A stretch of DNA of 64,000 nt from Saccharomyces uvarum (Eukaryota > Ascomycota > Saccharomycetes > Saccharomycetales > Saccharomycetaceae), in the NCBI GenBank assembly GCA_947243795.1, contig OX365938.1, positions 372,001 through 436,000 of the forward strand, read 5' to 3'. The notes beneath the pieces were generated by a model. That model was not told the origin of the DNA, did not search any database, and was given only the letters and a program-made list of their open reading frames with translations. The translations under genes were made by a program, and so were the position numbers. How positions within the stretch are numbered: the first letter of the stretch is position 1; every line of letters starts with the position of its first letter. Below, piece by piece: positions 49,909 to 61,981 of this stretch.

Positions 49909-50620
49909 AGTAAATGTAAACTAAATAAAATCTAAAAGTAAAAGTTAAAGTAGAAAGTGGAAGTAAAGAGAACTTAGGATAAATCGATAACTTCCTGTGT
50001 AATACAAGTAAAAATACTAAGATCTCGCCACCTTCTTCTCCTGTAATGAGGACCTTTCCATATGTAGTAGAGCTATCACCAGGTTTCCCTTAGTGTGTCT
50101 TGTGAAATATTATTCTTCCTTGTTGTCAATGACAAGAGCTGTAGCCGTGGACAGCGATCCGCGGGAAAAACAAAATTCGGGCAGAAAACCACAACAAAAA
50201 GAATATCAGCTTTCTTTACTTAACAGGTCATCGCCTCTTCGTTTCCTGCGTTCGGAGAGTAGCAGGATAGTTTCCAGTATTCTTATTTGTTACAAAGTGC
50301 TTTCCTGATCTGGTACTATTGTAGGGGCCTGTCTTTTTTCTCTTCAGCCTCCATCACCCAAGAACATTAGCGGCTTTTTTTCGTGACCAATAAATAAGAT
50401 TTCTGCTGCTGAACCTAATAAGTATTTGATTAGTCCGATCGCTCATTTTTTTGGTTGTCGTTTGCAAGCATTTCTTCTTCTTCCATTTTTATTTTGAGTT
50501 GCTTTGGTTAAAGGTTTTTTACACCAGAGATCTTTGAAATTCTCTTAAAAAGTACCATAATCTATTTTTTACAGGCTGCGGTTTTCCTATTTTAAAAAGC
50601 TTTTAATCGTTCCTGTGCGT
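49909..50620. promoter_or_regulatory. Divergent BYE1/AUR1 promoter region
   Basis: A 712-bp shared region, T-rich on the AUR1 side (about 50340-50530). A 71-codon frame at 50093-50308 begins with GTG, not ATG, and is not supported. No factor site could be named securely. Confidence 0.4.
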
Positions 50621-51826
50621 ATGGCAAACCCCTTCTCGAGATGGTTTCTATCAGAGAGACCTCCAAACTGCCATGTAGCCGATCTAGAAACAAGCTTAGA
50701 CCCCCACCAAACTCTGTTGAAGGTACAAAAGTTCAGACCGACTCTGAGTGACTGGGTACATTACCTCTTCTTAGGGTCCATCATGCTCTTCGTCTTTATC
50801 GCTTATCCTGCATCTTGGATTTTGAAGATTCTCTGTTATAGCTTCTTAGGCGCATTAATGATCATTCCAGCTACATCGCAATTTTTCTTCAACGCATTAC
50901 CTATCCTAACATGGCTGGCACTTTATTTTGCTTCGTCCTATTTCCCAGCTAACCGCAGACCTCCTATTACTGTTAAGGTGTTACCGGCGGTGGAAACAAT
51001 TCTATATGGTGATAATCTAAGTGATATTCTTGCAACATCGACGAATTCCTTTTTGGATATTTTAGCATGGTTGCCCTATGGTCTATTTCATTTTGGGGCC
51101 CCATTTGTCGTTGCCGCTATTCTATTTGTATTTGGGCCACCAACTGTTTTACAGGGTTATGCTTTTGCATTTGGTTATATGAATCTGATTGGTGTTATCA
51201 TGCAAAATGTTTTCCCAGCCGCCCCACCTTGGTATAAAATACTTTATGGTTTGGAATCGGCTAACTATGCAATGCACGGCTCACCAGGTGGGCTAGCTAG
51301 GATTGATAAGCTGTTGGGGATTAGCATGTATACAACAGCTTTTTCTAACTCTTCAGTTATTTTTGGCGCTTTCCCTTCATTGCATTCCGGTTGTTCTACT
51401 ATGGAAGCATTGTTTTTCTGCTATTGCTTTCCAAAATTGAAGCCTTTGTTTATTACTTACGTTTGCTGGTTATGGTGGTCAACAATGTATTTAACACATC
51501 ATTATTTTGTGGACCTGATGGCAGGCTCAGTATTGTCTTACGTTATATTTCAGTACACAAAGTATACGCATTTGCCGATAGTCGATACAAGTCTTTTCTG
51601 CAGGTGGTCGTACACCTCCATTGAAAAATATGACATATCTAAAAACGACCCATTAGCTGCAGAGTCTAACGATATCGAGAGCGTCCCTTTGTCTAACTTG
51701 GAACTCGACTTTGATCTTAATATGACTGATGAACCAAGCGTAAGTCCTTCGATATTTGATGGATCCACTTCCGTCTCTCGTTCGTCAGAAACGTCTATAA
51801 CGTCCCTAGGTGTGAAGAGGGCTTAA
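50621..51826 (+). CDS. AUR1: AUR1, inositol phosphorylceramide synthase catalytic subunit
   Basis: A 401-aa Golgi membrane enzyme that transfers phosphoinositol from phosphatidylinositol to ceramide, working with Kei1; it is the target of aureobasidin A. Length equals the S. cerevisiae protein. Several membrane helices are visible between 45 and 310. The PAP2-like catalytic triad is His255 (GAFPSLHSG), His294 and Asp298 (LTHHYFVDLMAG). The hydrophilic C-terminal tail is Ser-rich. The start is the ATG at 50621; two in-frame codons upstream have only a GTG. With LAC1 it places two sphingolipid steps in this window, without implying co-regulation. Confidence 0.97.
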   Translation: MANPFSRWFLSERPPNCHVADLETSLDPHQTLLKVQKFRPTLSDWVHYLFLGSIMLFVFIAYPASWILKILCYSFLGALMIIPATSQFFFNALPILTWLALYFASSYFPANRRPPITVKVLPAVETILYGDNLSDILATSTNSFLDILAWLPYGLFHFGAPFVVAAILFVFGPPTVLQGYAFAFGYMNLIGVIMQNVFPAAPPWYKILYGLESANYAMHGSPGGLARIDKLLGISMYTTAFSNSSVIFGAFPSLHSGCSTMEALFFCYCFPKLKPLFITYVCWLWWSTMYLTHHYFVDLMAGSVLSYVIFQYTKYTHLPIVDTSLFCRWSYTSIEKYDISKNDPLAAESNDIESVPLSNLELDFDLNMTDEPSVSPSIFDGSTSVSRSSETSITSLGVKRA

Positions 51827-52155
51827 TAAGCATCTCACCTGCGATTATAGATATGTGCAGTCTTATATATATGTATACATCTATTTTTTTTCTATTTTTT
51901 CTTCGTCAAAATCATTGTTGTTTAGCACAATATACGTGTAGTTTACTTAATTCCATACCGTTGATCACCAGGCTAACTGGTCAAAATACAACTTTGGGTG
52001 CTTTCATCCACTTATGTTTTCAAGACAGATCTGTAGGATGACAATTTTTGCGCTAAGAAAAGTCCCAAAAACAAAGTTTCTGTATTATGATTGAATGTGT
52101 ATGAAAGAAATGTACATATTTACATGATTGTTGCCTTTTCGACGAGCATTACTAC
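51827..52155. other. AUR1-MRP17 convergent spacer
   Basis: A 329-bp region between two stop codons, with TATATATATGTATACATC near 51865-51882 as a probable 3'-end element. No gene is seen. Confidence 0.5.
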
Positions 52156-52569
<414 letters not shown>

Positions 52570-52849
52570 TTAGTACTGCCCAATTCTATTATTTTATAAC
52601 CTTGTTGAACCTTGTCTATATGCTTATGCTGGGCAAATGCCAATTTAGAATTATATGGTTAAAATCTTGTTTTCAGTCTTCCGGGTTAGAAAATATTTGC
52701 GAAAACATAGAGAAAGGAACATTAAAGGGACCTGGCGTTCCATGAAACCAAAAGCCTTTCACGAAAGTCTACATTTTGAAGTCGGAACGTAACTGTGATT
52801 ACTTTTCTCCAAGAAAGATTATTTTAACCTTGGAAGGAATCATCAAACA

Positions 52850-53622
52850 ATGAGTTTGTTTGAGTGGGTCTTCGGAAAGAGTGTCACACCGCAAGAAAGG
52901 CTAAAAAAAGTATGCAGCTATTCTATTATTATTCTATTTGGTTATTTCTGTAATCATACTAACATTAGTTATTTATGTTGTAGAATCAAAGAGCTTTAGA
53001 AAGGACCCAGAGAGAACTTGAGAGAGAAAAGAGGAAATTGGAGCTGCAAGATAAAAAACTTGTATCAGAAATCAAAAAATCTGCAAAAAATGGGCAAGTT
53101 ACAGCAGCAAAAGTTCAAGCAAAGGACCTAGTTAGAACCAGGAACTACATTCAGAAATTTGACAACATGAAGGCTCAACTTCAAGCCATATCACTAAGAA
53201 TTCAAGCTGTTCGAAGTAGTGACCAAATGACCCGTTCGATGACCGAGGCAACTGGCTTATTGGCAGGGATGAACAGATCGATGAATTTGCCTCAGTTACA
53301 AAGGATATCGATGGAGTTCGAAAAGCAAAGTGACTTAATGGGCCAAAGACAAGAATTTATGGATGAAGCTATTGATAACGTCATGGGTGATGAGTTAGAT
53401 GAAGATGAAGAAGCAGATGAAATTGTAAATAAGGTTTTGGATGAGATTGGAGTAGATTTGAATTCACAGTTGCAGAGTACACCTCAAAACTTGGTTTCTA
53501 ACGCGCCAGTTGCAGAAACAATAGTAGGAGTTGCAGAACCTATTGGAGCAGGATCTGACTCTCATGGAAACCCTGATGATGAGCTACAAGCTCGATTAAA
53601 CACTTTGAAAAAGCAGACTTAG
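52850..53622 (+). CDS. DID4: DID4 (VPS2), ESCRT-III subunit (two exons)
   Basis: Exon 1 is 52850-52909 (20 codons, MSLFEWVFGKSVTPQERLKK) and exon 2 is 52984-53622. The 74-bp intron has 5' GTATGC at 52910-52915, a perfect TACTAAC at 52957-52963 and a 3' TAG at 52981-52983. The product is 232 aa, as in S. cerevisiae. Did4/Vps2 forms the late ESCRT-III polymer with Vps24 and recruits Vps4 for multivesicular-body sorting. The N-terminal half is basic and helical (RALERTQRELEREKRKLEL), the C-terminal half is acidic (DELDEDEEADEIV), and the Vps4-binding MIM1 helix is at the end (DELQARLNTLKK). The 5' splice site differs from the common GTATGT. Confidence 0.96.
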
Positions 53623-53850
53623 GTTTTTTCCAGTTTATGCAGAAATGATGGTTATATAGTATTGGTGATTAAATGCTGGAGTCCGTACTAAATATCTAAT
53701 ATAGGATACAGTGTGTGAAACTTTAAAATCGTTTATTTTACTGTCTTCTTCAATATTTAAAGTTTTCAATGCCCTTAAATGGGCTTTCAAATAAATATGT
53801 TCTATATTATACATCTTTTCTATCATTAAACGCACAGTAATTTATGAGAC

Positions 53851-54459
53851 TTATAGATGCTTGCGGATGATCTTTTCATTGACCAAGTACTCATAAATGA
53901 TAGTGGCGCATTCTTCAACAGTCTTTTGGTCAGTTCTTAAATGCAACTCTGGGGCTTTTGGGGCCTCGTAAGGTGCTGAAATACCAGTAAACTCTTTAAT
54001 CACACCCTCTCTAGCTTTCTTATACAAACCCTTAGGGTCTCTTTGCTCAGCGACTTCCAATGGAACATCAACAAAAATTTCAATAAACTTTAAGCCAGCT
54101 TCCTTATGTAAATCACGGGCTCTGTCTCTATCGACTCTGTATGGGGAAATAAATGAAGTGATAGATACAGCACATGAATCAGCGAATAGCTTGGATACTT
54201 CACTAATTCTACGAATGTTTTCATTTCTGTCCTTTTCTGAGAAGCCTAAATCCTTATTCAAACCAAAACGAATGTTATCACCATCCAACCTATAGGCAGA
54301 TAAGTTTTTTTGAAGCAGTAGTTGTTCCAGTGCACAAGCGATTGTACTTTTTCCTGATGCACTCAGGCCTGTCAACCAAACAGTACAGCCGTCCTGCTTT
54401 CTTAATTCCTTACGTTCGTCGTAGGTAAGATTCGGATGCCAAGTGATATTAGTAGCCAT
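53851..54459 (-). CDS. MET14: MET14, adenylylsulfate (APS) kinase
   Basis: A 202-aa enzyme that phosphorylates adenosine 5'-phosphosulfate to PAPS in sulfate assimilation. Length equals the S. cerevisiae protein. The P-loop GLSASGKST is at 31-39. The APS-binding segment [18 protein letters not shown] and the [27 protein letters not shown] lid region are complete, so it should be active. The promoter carries a Cbf1-type site (54659-54668), consistent with control by the Met4/Cbf1 circuit. It is the last left-arm gene before the centromere, as in S. cerevisiae. Confidence 0.97.
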   Translation of the reverse strand: MATNITWHPNLTYDERKELRKQDGCTVWLTGLSASGKSTIACALEQLLLQKNLSAYRLDGDNIRFGLNKDLGFSEKDRNENIRRISEVSKLFADSCAVSITSFISPYRVDRDRARDLHKEAGLKFIEIFVDVPLEVAEQRDPKGLYKKAREGVIKEFTGISAPYEAPKAPELHLRTDQKTVEECATIIYEYLVNEKIIRKHL

Positions 54460-54658
54460 TTGTTTCAGTAAAGTTCGAGAAAATGTTCCTACCCATTTTG
54501 AAATTTAGCTGCAGCAGAAGAGTAAAGTATATACAGTGAAGTTGTCGAGAACTTCTGCGTTTTATATACACACTTTAAAAAAACTCGTGAACTTGAAGTA
54601 ATGTTGAGTGGTTCATCTTCTATACTAGCCACAATTTTTGGGGTGGCTTGCAGACACT

Positions 54659-54668
54659 AATCACGTGA
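54659..54668. promoter_or_regulatory. Cbf1 site in the MET14 promoter
   Basis: AATCACGTGA, with the perfect CACGTG core at 54662-54667, lies about 200 bp upstream of the MET14 ATG. Cbf1 with Met4-Met28 on such TCACGTG sites is the known activator of sulfur genes. The same factor binds CDEI of the nearby centromere. Confidence 0.75.
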
Positions 54669-54928
54669 AATTAGTGACACGCTTTATTCCAACATTGAGA
54701 AAACAGCGCAGGGCGTTTTTCAAGTAAAAAACAAGAAACTTCACCAGCAGCTAACATGTCTTTGCCGCCTCACAAATGGGTAGTTTTTTGGTTTATTGGG
54801 CCACTTGTTTTGAATCTAAACTACTAGCTATCGACGTGCTGTAAAAGCTGCACTAGAAAGGTAATGTGAAGATGTCGCTAACAAGAAAGCCTTCTCGTTA
54901 CGCATACTAGAAACATAACTTACAACTA

Positions 54929-55093
54929 ATGGCTCTCGTTCAAGTATCAAGCCACCTTTCCTTGGTAAACTTAATTAAATCCAATGCCAGCTCTTTCAGA
55001 AGAGCCCAGTACATGGTAGAAATAGAAAATGACAACTTTCAAGAATCGCAGACTTTTCTTTTTGAAGAAGATAAGATCATAATTTCTGCTTGA
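54929..55093 (+). CDS. Possible 54-aa small ORF next to the centromere
   Basis: ATG at 54929 to TGA at 55091-55093. The predicted peptide (MALVQVSSHLSLVNLIKSNA at the start, an acidic-aromatic QTFLFEEDK stretch near the end) has a mixed, protein-like composition rather than low complexity, but resembles nothing I know. It has no splice signals or identified promoter. Chance is a real possibility in this A/T-rich spacer, so the call is weak. Confidence 0.2.
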   Translation: MALVQVSSHLSLVNLIKSNASSFRRAQYMVEIENDNFQESQTFLFEEDKIIISA

Positions 55094-55263
55094 AATAGTT
55101 TAGTAAAGTCCCTGTACACCATCTTAATGATCGGAGTACGGTATATTACTTCATTAAAAGGATATTCATGTTTTAGTCATTATTCATACTGTTTTTCTTA
55201 TTTAACGCCGGAGCGGGCGCTATCTAAAAAGACAGCTTTGTGAGTTTCTCGCACTCAATCACA

Positions 55264-55381
55264 CATTCTAGTTCGGAATTCAAAAACATAAATGTATTTT
55301 TTAAAACATGTTGTAAAGATTATAAAATATTTTTAATTATATTTTCTTACCTATGTATTTTTTACAAAAACGTCATGTGAC
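55264..55381 (-). other. CEN11: CEN11, point centromere (CDEI-CDEII-CDEIII)
   Basis: Read on the minus strand: CDEI GTCACATG (55374-55381) fits RTCACRTG. CDEII is 85 bp (55289-55373) with 12 G/C, so about 86% A+T and full of A and T runs. CDEIII is 25 bp (55264-55288), starting TGTTTTTGAATTCCGAA, with the essential central CCG at 55274-55276. The total is 118 bp, the size I recall for S. cerevisiae CEN11, and the position between MET14 and VPS1 is the same. CDEI binds Cbf1, CDEII wraps the Cse4 nucleosome and CDEIII binds the CBF3 complex. All three elements look intact. Confidence 0.97.
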
Positions 55382-55744
55382 TTAGTATTAAATGAAAATT
55401 GATTTGAACGTCTTACTTGTTAAGAGTCAGTAAGATAAAAAGAGGATTTTACGTTAATTCCAATTAGCCGATCTAAGCTTTTCTATAGAAAACGCGCAGT
55501 TGAGCTGAGATAAAGTACCTCTGTGAGATCTTTAAGTCATGGATAATGATATTTTCAAACACGACTGTCACACTTATTTACGTTAACCTGAGTGTAGCTT
55601 ATGTAGATTCTAAGCCAGACCAACCAAAAACATATTTTATAAATTAGCTCTACGTATATAAGAACAATATATAAGGGGGTGGCGGAAATAGGCACGAAAA
55701 ATACTCGAAGGCATAAACGAGAAACTAGTATAGTTTTAAATAGC
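55382..55744. other. CEN11-VPS1 spacer
   Basis: A 363-bp region between the centromere and the VPS1 stop codon. It is A/T-rich and holds the VPS1 3' end. A 68-codon frame at 55555-55761 overlaps VPS1 and looks like chance. Confidence 0.5.
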
Positions 55745-57850
55745 TTAAACAGATGAAACAATCTGGCTGGCGTTTCTTAATATTTCAACCATTTTGTTAC
55801 ATTCTTTCCTTCTTTGGATTGTAATATCGTTTTCTTTGGTTAATTCTTCGATATCTTGCTTTCCGTAAAGTTTTTCGAGTAAAACCTTTTGAATATCGGT
55901 TTTACTTTTCACAATTAATTTAAGCATCAAAGCTTTTGGAATAATATCAGCGATAGTTCTTTTAACGATAGAAAAATAACTGCTAATCAACAGCTTAATC
56001 ACCTCTGTTTCCATTGTTTCTCTTTCAGTCATTTGGCCCGTGGCCTTTAAAACAGGAGGTGGTGATTCTAAAGCAGCCAGTTTCTTCTTATTTTTAGTGG
56101 AGAAAAAACCGCCAAAGAAGCCTGATTTTTCTTCCATAGCTGGAGTTTTACTGGATGGCGGTTGAGTTGGTAAAGGTTTACCGGTCTTAGGATCAACAGT
56201 AACTTGGCGAGGATGCAGTTTTTCTTCTACCATAACCATTGCTTGAGAACCTTTCAAAAGATCGGGATGGGCTGTGTTGATGTAAGTTTGTTCAGCCTTG
56301 ATTATATCAACAACAAAGTCATTCGTAGGGAGAGTAGCGTCTTTTAAGAACTGGACAAATTGATTAGAAATCGCTTCTCTCAGAGCGGGATACCTTGAAT
56401 ATTTTGGTTGTGAGATGATCTGTTTCAACATACGGACAAGTTCATCAAACACCAAAGTAACTAAACGCAGCGATGGCTCCTCAAATCTTCTGATTTGCTG
56501 TTTTACCAAAACCTCAAAAGCTTCAGTACCGACAAACAAGGATGGTGCCGAACCTGAACTGTTGTACATGATGGTTCTAATGTCAGAATCTTTAATCTGG
56601 TCAAATGGATCTAAAGAGTCCACACCATTCTTGAAAGTTTCATGGAAGACATAAGAAATCCTAGCACCACCAGAAAGTTCCTGGCTGGAAAGTTCCTTCG
56701 CCTCACCGTCTAAGATACCAGCATATTCATTAGAGAAATCAGTAATCATACTCAAAACGACAGAACTAGCGGAATCCATAGTTTCTGGACCTAGGTTTAT
56801 AAGTTCATTTTGATATTTCTTTAAGGTTGCTTCAATCTTTGCTTTGATTTCAGGCAAAGTTTGTCTAATATGGTGCAACAAAATGGAGTTTAGTTTTTTA
56901 GCCAAATATGGTGTACCGCAGTAATGAGCTTTAGAACTGTACGAGGAATGATTTTCAAAGAACCTCTTTTCGTTTTCAAGCGCATCTCTGATCGTTTTCT
57001 TGTGTTCAATATCCTTTTGACCTCTGTTGATGACTGGGATATAGCCATATCTCAAAGGAATGACTCTTCCGGCTAAAATATCAATGACATCAGTACCTTG
57101 ATCCATTAAATCAACTTTTGTCAAGACACCGATAGTTCTTGTTCCTTCTGGGTCAACCTCCCTAGCCAATTTCAAACCATCACTGTTGGCCAAATCTGTG
57201 TTAGCGGCATTGACTGACAATATAATAGCATTCGGTTTAGATATATACTTCAAAAGCATGTCTTTGATTTGTCTTTCAATATCAGGAGGTTGATCACCTA
57301 CAGGAACTTTTGTCAACCCAGGTAAATCGACTAATGTTAAGGTTAGAACGTGTGGAGAATAAATTCTCAAATTAATTGGTACAGAAGAGATACCTGAATT
57401 AGCACCTGTAACTTTGTCAGTTTCTTTAACGATTTCTTGCCTAATTTCATCGAAATTATAGAATTTCTTACCAGGCAAATGTAAAAATTCACCCCATTCA
57501 TCCGTGTTGTCCTCAGATTGCCCACTGTGATGTGGTTCCTCTTTTTTCTTGTCATTTTCGTTGATGTTTAGGTCTATCAACTCATTTGCGGCTTGGTTGA
57601 CTTTAGCATGATCCGCCTTTTTGGGTCTCCTGTTAATCAATTGTAACACCAAAGGCCTTCTAGTCACGATACCAGTACCTCTTGGCAAGAAATCTCTACC
57701 AACAATATTCTCCAAAACGGAGGATTTTCCTGAAGATTGAGAGCCTACAACAGTGATCTGAGGTAAATCGATAGGAGATTGAGATCCGCCTCCTAAAGGG
57801 GCTAAAGCGTCCTGAAGCTTGTTAATAGTGGAAATTAAATGTTCATCCAT
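55745..57850 (-). CDS. VPS1: VPS1, dynamin-related GTPase
   Basis: A 701-aa dynamin-like GTPase (S. cerevisiae 704) for vacuolar protein sorting, late endocytosis and peroxisome fission. The G1 P-loop GSQSSGKSS is at 36-44, followed by the G2 threonine in [11 protein letters not shown]3 DLPGLTK and G4 TKVDLMD. A charged insert (about 80-120, ending in [14 protein letters not shown]) is characteristic of Vps1. The middle/stalk region follows. A low-complexity insert replaces a PH domain (about 540-600, with [14 protein letters not shown]), and a C-terminal GTPase-effector domain starts near 610. All GTPase motifs are intact. It is the first right-arm gene. Confidence 0.97.
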   Translation of the reverse strand: MDEHLISTINKLQDALAPLGGGSQSPIDLPQITVVGSQSSGKSSVLENIVGRDFLPRGTGIVTRRPLVLQLINRRPKKADHAKVNQAANELIDLNINENDKKKEEPHHSGQSEDNTDEWGEFLHLPGKKFYNFDEIRQEIVKETDKVTGANSGISSVPINLRIYSPHVLTLTLVDLPGLTKVPVGDQPPDIERQIKDMLLKYISKPNAIILSVNAANTDLANSDGLKLAREVDPEGTRTIGVLTKVDLMDQGTDVIDILAGRVIPLRYGYIPVINRGQKDIEHKKTIRDALENEKRFFENHSSYSSKAHYCGTPYLAKKLNSILLHHIRQTLPEIKAKIEATLKKYQNELINLGPETMDSASSVVLSMITDFSNEYAGILDGEAKELSSQELSGGARISYVFHETFKNGVDSLDPFDQIKDSDIRTIMYNSSGSAPSLFVGTEAFEVLVKQQIRRFEEPSLRLVTLVFDELVRMLKQIISQPKYSRYPALREAISNQFVQFLKDATLPTNDFVVDIIKAEQTYINTAHPDLLKGSQAMVMVEEKLHPRQVTVDPKTGKPLPTQPPSSKTPAMEEKSGFFGGFFSTKNKKKLAALESPPPVLKATGQMTERETMETEVIKLLISSYFSIVKRTIADIIPKALMLKLIVKSKTDIQKVLLEKLYGKQDIEELTKENDITIQRRKECNKMVEILRNASQIVSSV

Positions 57851-60072
<2,222 letters not shown>

Positions 60073-60538
60073 GACATTATTATCCATAGTTGAATATTTA
60101 CTAATATAGGTTGGCCAGTCATAAGTAAGTTTGTACCTTTTTTGTGTAGGTTGAACTACTATAGTTTTTTTTTTACAGATCAATAAAGACAACACCACGG
60201 AAAAGCTGTTATCTACGCATTGTCTGTCGTACAGCTGTCGAATGAGATAAAAGTGGTACGTTATATGCTGGGAGCCGTAAGAAATGTTGGGAGGAATATT
60301 TTGGGAGGATGAATATTCAATTGACTGAGAAAGAGACCGAAGCCCTTCTTTTTCGTGTTTCGGCCGGATATTTAGGCTTTTTTTTTTGTACTAAATAGGG
60401 GACCCAAAATTGGCAGATATTACAAAACAATTTTCAAAAGAGGTGTGTGCATCTCGAGAATTTAATTTGTTTGTTGTATGAAGTTTGGATTTCGTGCAAT
60501 TCGTATCTTTATTAGAACAATTATACAGAGCAATTTCA
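60073..60538. other. PAP1-OSH6 intergenic region
   Basis: A 466-bp region with the PAP1 3' end and the OSH6 promoter. It includes poly(T) runs near 60161-60173 and 60378-60388. An ATG at 60478 starts a 30-codon frame that overlaps the OSH6 start out of frame. Confidence 0.5.
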
Positions 60539-61885
60539 ATGGGTTCCAAAAAACTAGGCATAGGGTCTGATTCTCATCGGTTGAGCAGATCCAGTTTTAC
60601 AAGTAGTAAATCGTCACAGTCAGCAAACAACGGTCAGCCAGTTGATACAGATGATATTGATGAGGATGATGAATCAGGTCAAAGTATCATCTTAAATATT
60701 ATCTCACAATTGAGACCAGGTTGCGATTTGACCAGGATTACCTTGCCCACGTTTATTCTTGAAAAGAAATCGATGCTTGAACGTGTCACAAATCAGCTAC
60801 AGTTTCCTGAGTTTTTGTTGCAGGCGCATTCAGAAAAGAATTCCTTGGAAAGATTTCTATACATCATGAAATGGTATTTGGCAGGTTGGCATATTGCGCC
60901 AAAGGCCGTCAAGAAACCGTTGAACCCAGTCCTTGGTGAGTATTTTACCGCTTACTGGGATTTGCCTAACAAGCAGCAAGCATATTACATAGCTGAACAG
61001 ACAAGCCACCACCCTCCAGAATGCGCTTATTTTTACATGATTCCTGAATCATCGATCAGAGTGGATGGGGTGGTCATTCCTAAGTCAAGATTTTTGGGGA
61101 ATTCGAGCGCCGCCATGATGGATGGATCAACAGTCTTACAATTCCTGGACATAAAGGATAGAAACGGAAAACCAGAAAAGTATACTCTTACGCAACCAAA
61201 CGTATATGTAAGAGGAATTTTGTTCGGGAAAATGAGAATTGAACTCGGAGACCACATGATAATCAAATCTCCTAACTATCAGGTTGATATAGAGTTCAAG
61301 ACAAAGGGGTATATCTCCGGGACTTACGATGCAATCGAGGGGACTGTTAAGGACTACGATGGTAATTCGTATTATGAGATATCCGGCAAATGGAATGACG
61401 TTATGTACATAAAGGATTTAAAGCAATCGCGCTCTTCACGAAAAGTCTTCCTCGACACACATAAGGAATCTCCTTTGAGACCGAAGGTCCGTCCATTGAA
61501 TGAGCAAGGCGAGTATGAATCCAGGAAATTGTGGGAAAAAGTTACAGACGCATTGGCTGTTCGTGATCACACTATCGCAACTGAAGAAAAATTCCAAGTT
61601 GAAGACCGTCAAAGAAAGATAGCCAAAAAGCGTATCGAAGATGGTGTGGAATTCCATCCAAAGCTATTTAGAAGATCAAACCCTGGTGAGGATGTCGATT
61701 ATTGTATATATAAAAATATTCCTATCAGCGAAAATCCAGAGAAGCAGATACGAAGCATATTGCAGATAGCACCTATTTTACCAGGTCAACACTTTACTGA
61801 CAAATTTTCCATACCTGCTTTTGAAAAAATAAGGTTACAAAAAAAGAGAAGTGAGAGTAAAAACGAGCACTCAGTAGAACAGTAG
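60539..61885 (+). CDS. OSH6: OSH6, oxysterol-binding-protein homologue (PS/PI4P exchanger)
   Basis: A 448-aa lipid-transfer protein that carries phosphatidylserine from the ER to the plasma membrane in exchange for PI4P. It is an ORD-only member, paralogous to OSH7. The ORP signature EQTSHHPP ends at residue 160 with His157-His158, the PI4P phosphate ligands. The lid is seen at IILNIISQLRPGCDLTRITLP (residues 50-70), with the leucines that define the PS pocket. The ATG at 60539 (MGSKKLGIGS) matches the S. cerevisiae start and length. An in-frame open stretch upstream has no ATG. Confidence 0.96.
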   Translation: MGSKKLGIGSDSHRLSRSSFTSSKSSQSANNGQPVDTDDIDEDDESGQSIILNIISQLRPGCDLTRITLPTFILEKKSMLERVTNQLQFPEFLLQAHSEKNSLERFLYIMKWYLAGWHIAPKAVKKPLNPVLGEYFTAYWDLPNKQQAYYIAEQTSHHPPECAYFYMIPESSIRVDGVVIPKSRFLGNSSAAMMDGSTVLQFLDIKDRNGKPEKYTLTQPNVYVRGILFGKMRIELGDHMIIKSPNYQVDIEFKTKGYISGTYDAIEGTVKDYDGNSYYEISGKWNDVMYIKDLKQSRSSRKVFLDTHKESPLRPKVRPLNEQGEYESRKLWEKVTDALAVRDHTIATEEKFQVEDRQRKIAKKRIEDGVEFHPKLFRRSNPGEDVDYCIYKNIPISENPEKQIRSILQIAPILPGQHFTDKFSIPAFEKIRLQKKRSESKNEHSVEQ

Positions 61886-61981
61886 TACTAGAACGTCTTG
61901 TAACTGCTGTTTGTAATTTTTTTTATTCTGAATTATAGATTGAGTCATTTTTTCAACTATTCTTCTTTCATTTTGTTTTAA

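Larger units (their letters stand above)
54460..55263. other. MET14-CEN11 pericentromeric spacer
   Basis: An 804-bp region. The MET14 promoter occupies the left part, with the Cbf1 site. A 54-codon ATG frame on the plus strand (54929-55093) is the only coding-like feature. No LTR, tRNA or other element was seen. Confidence 0.5.

Noticed and set aside
50093-50308. 71-codon frame between BYE1 and AUR1
   Set aside because: Starts with GTG; an inner ATG would leave about 59 codons of unremarkable sequence in a promoter region.
54460-55263. Solo LTR or transposon remnant near the centromere
   Set aside because: No LTR-type terminal sequence or target-site duplication was visible here or in other spacers.
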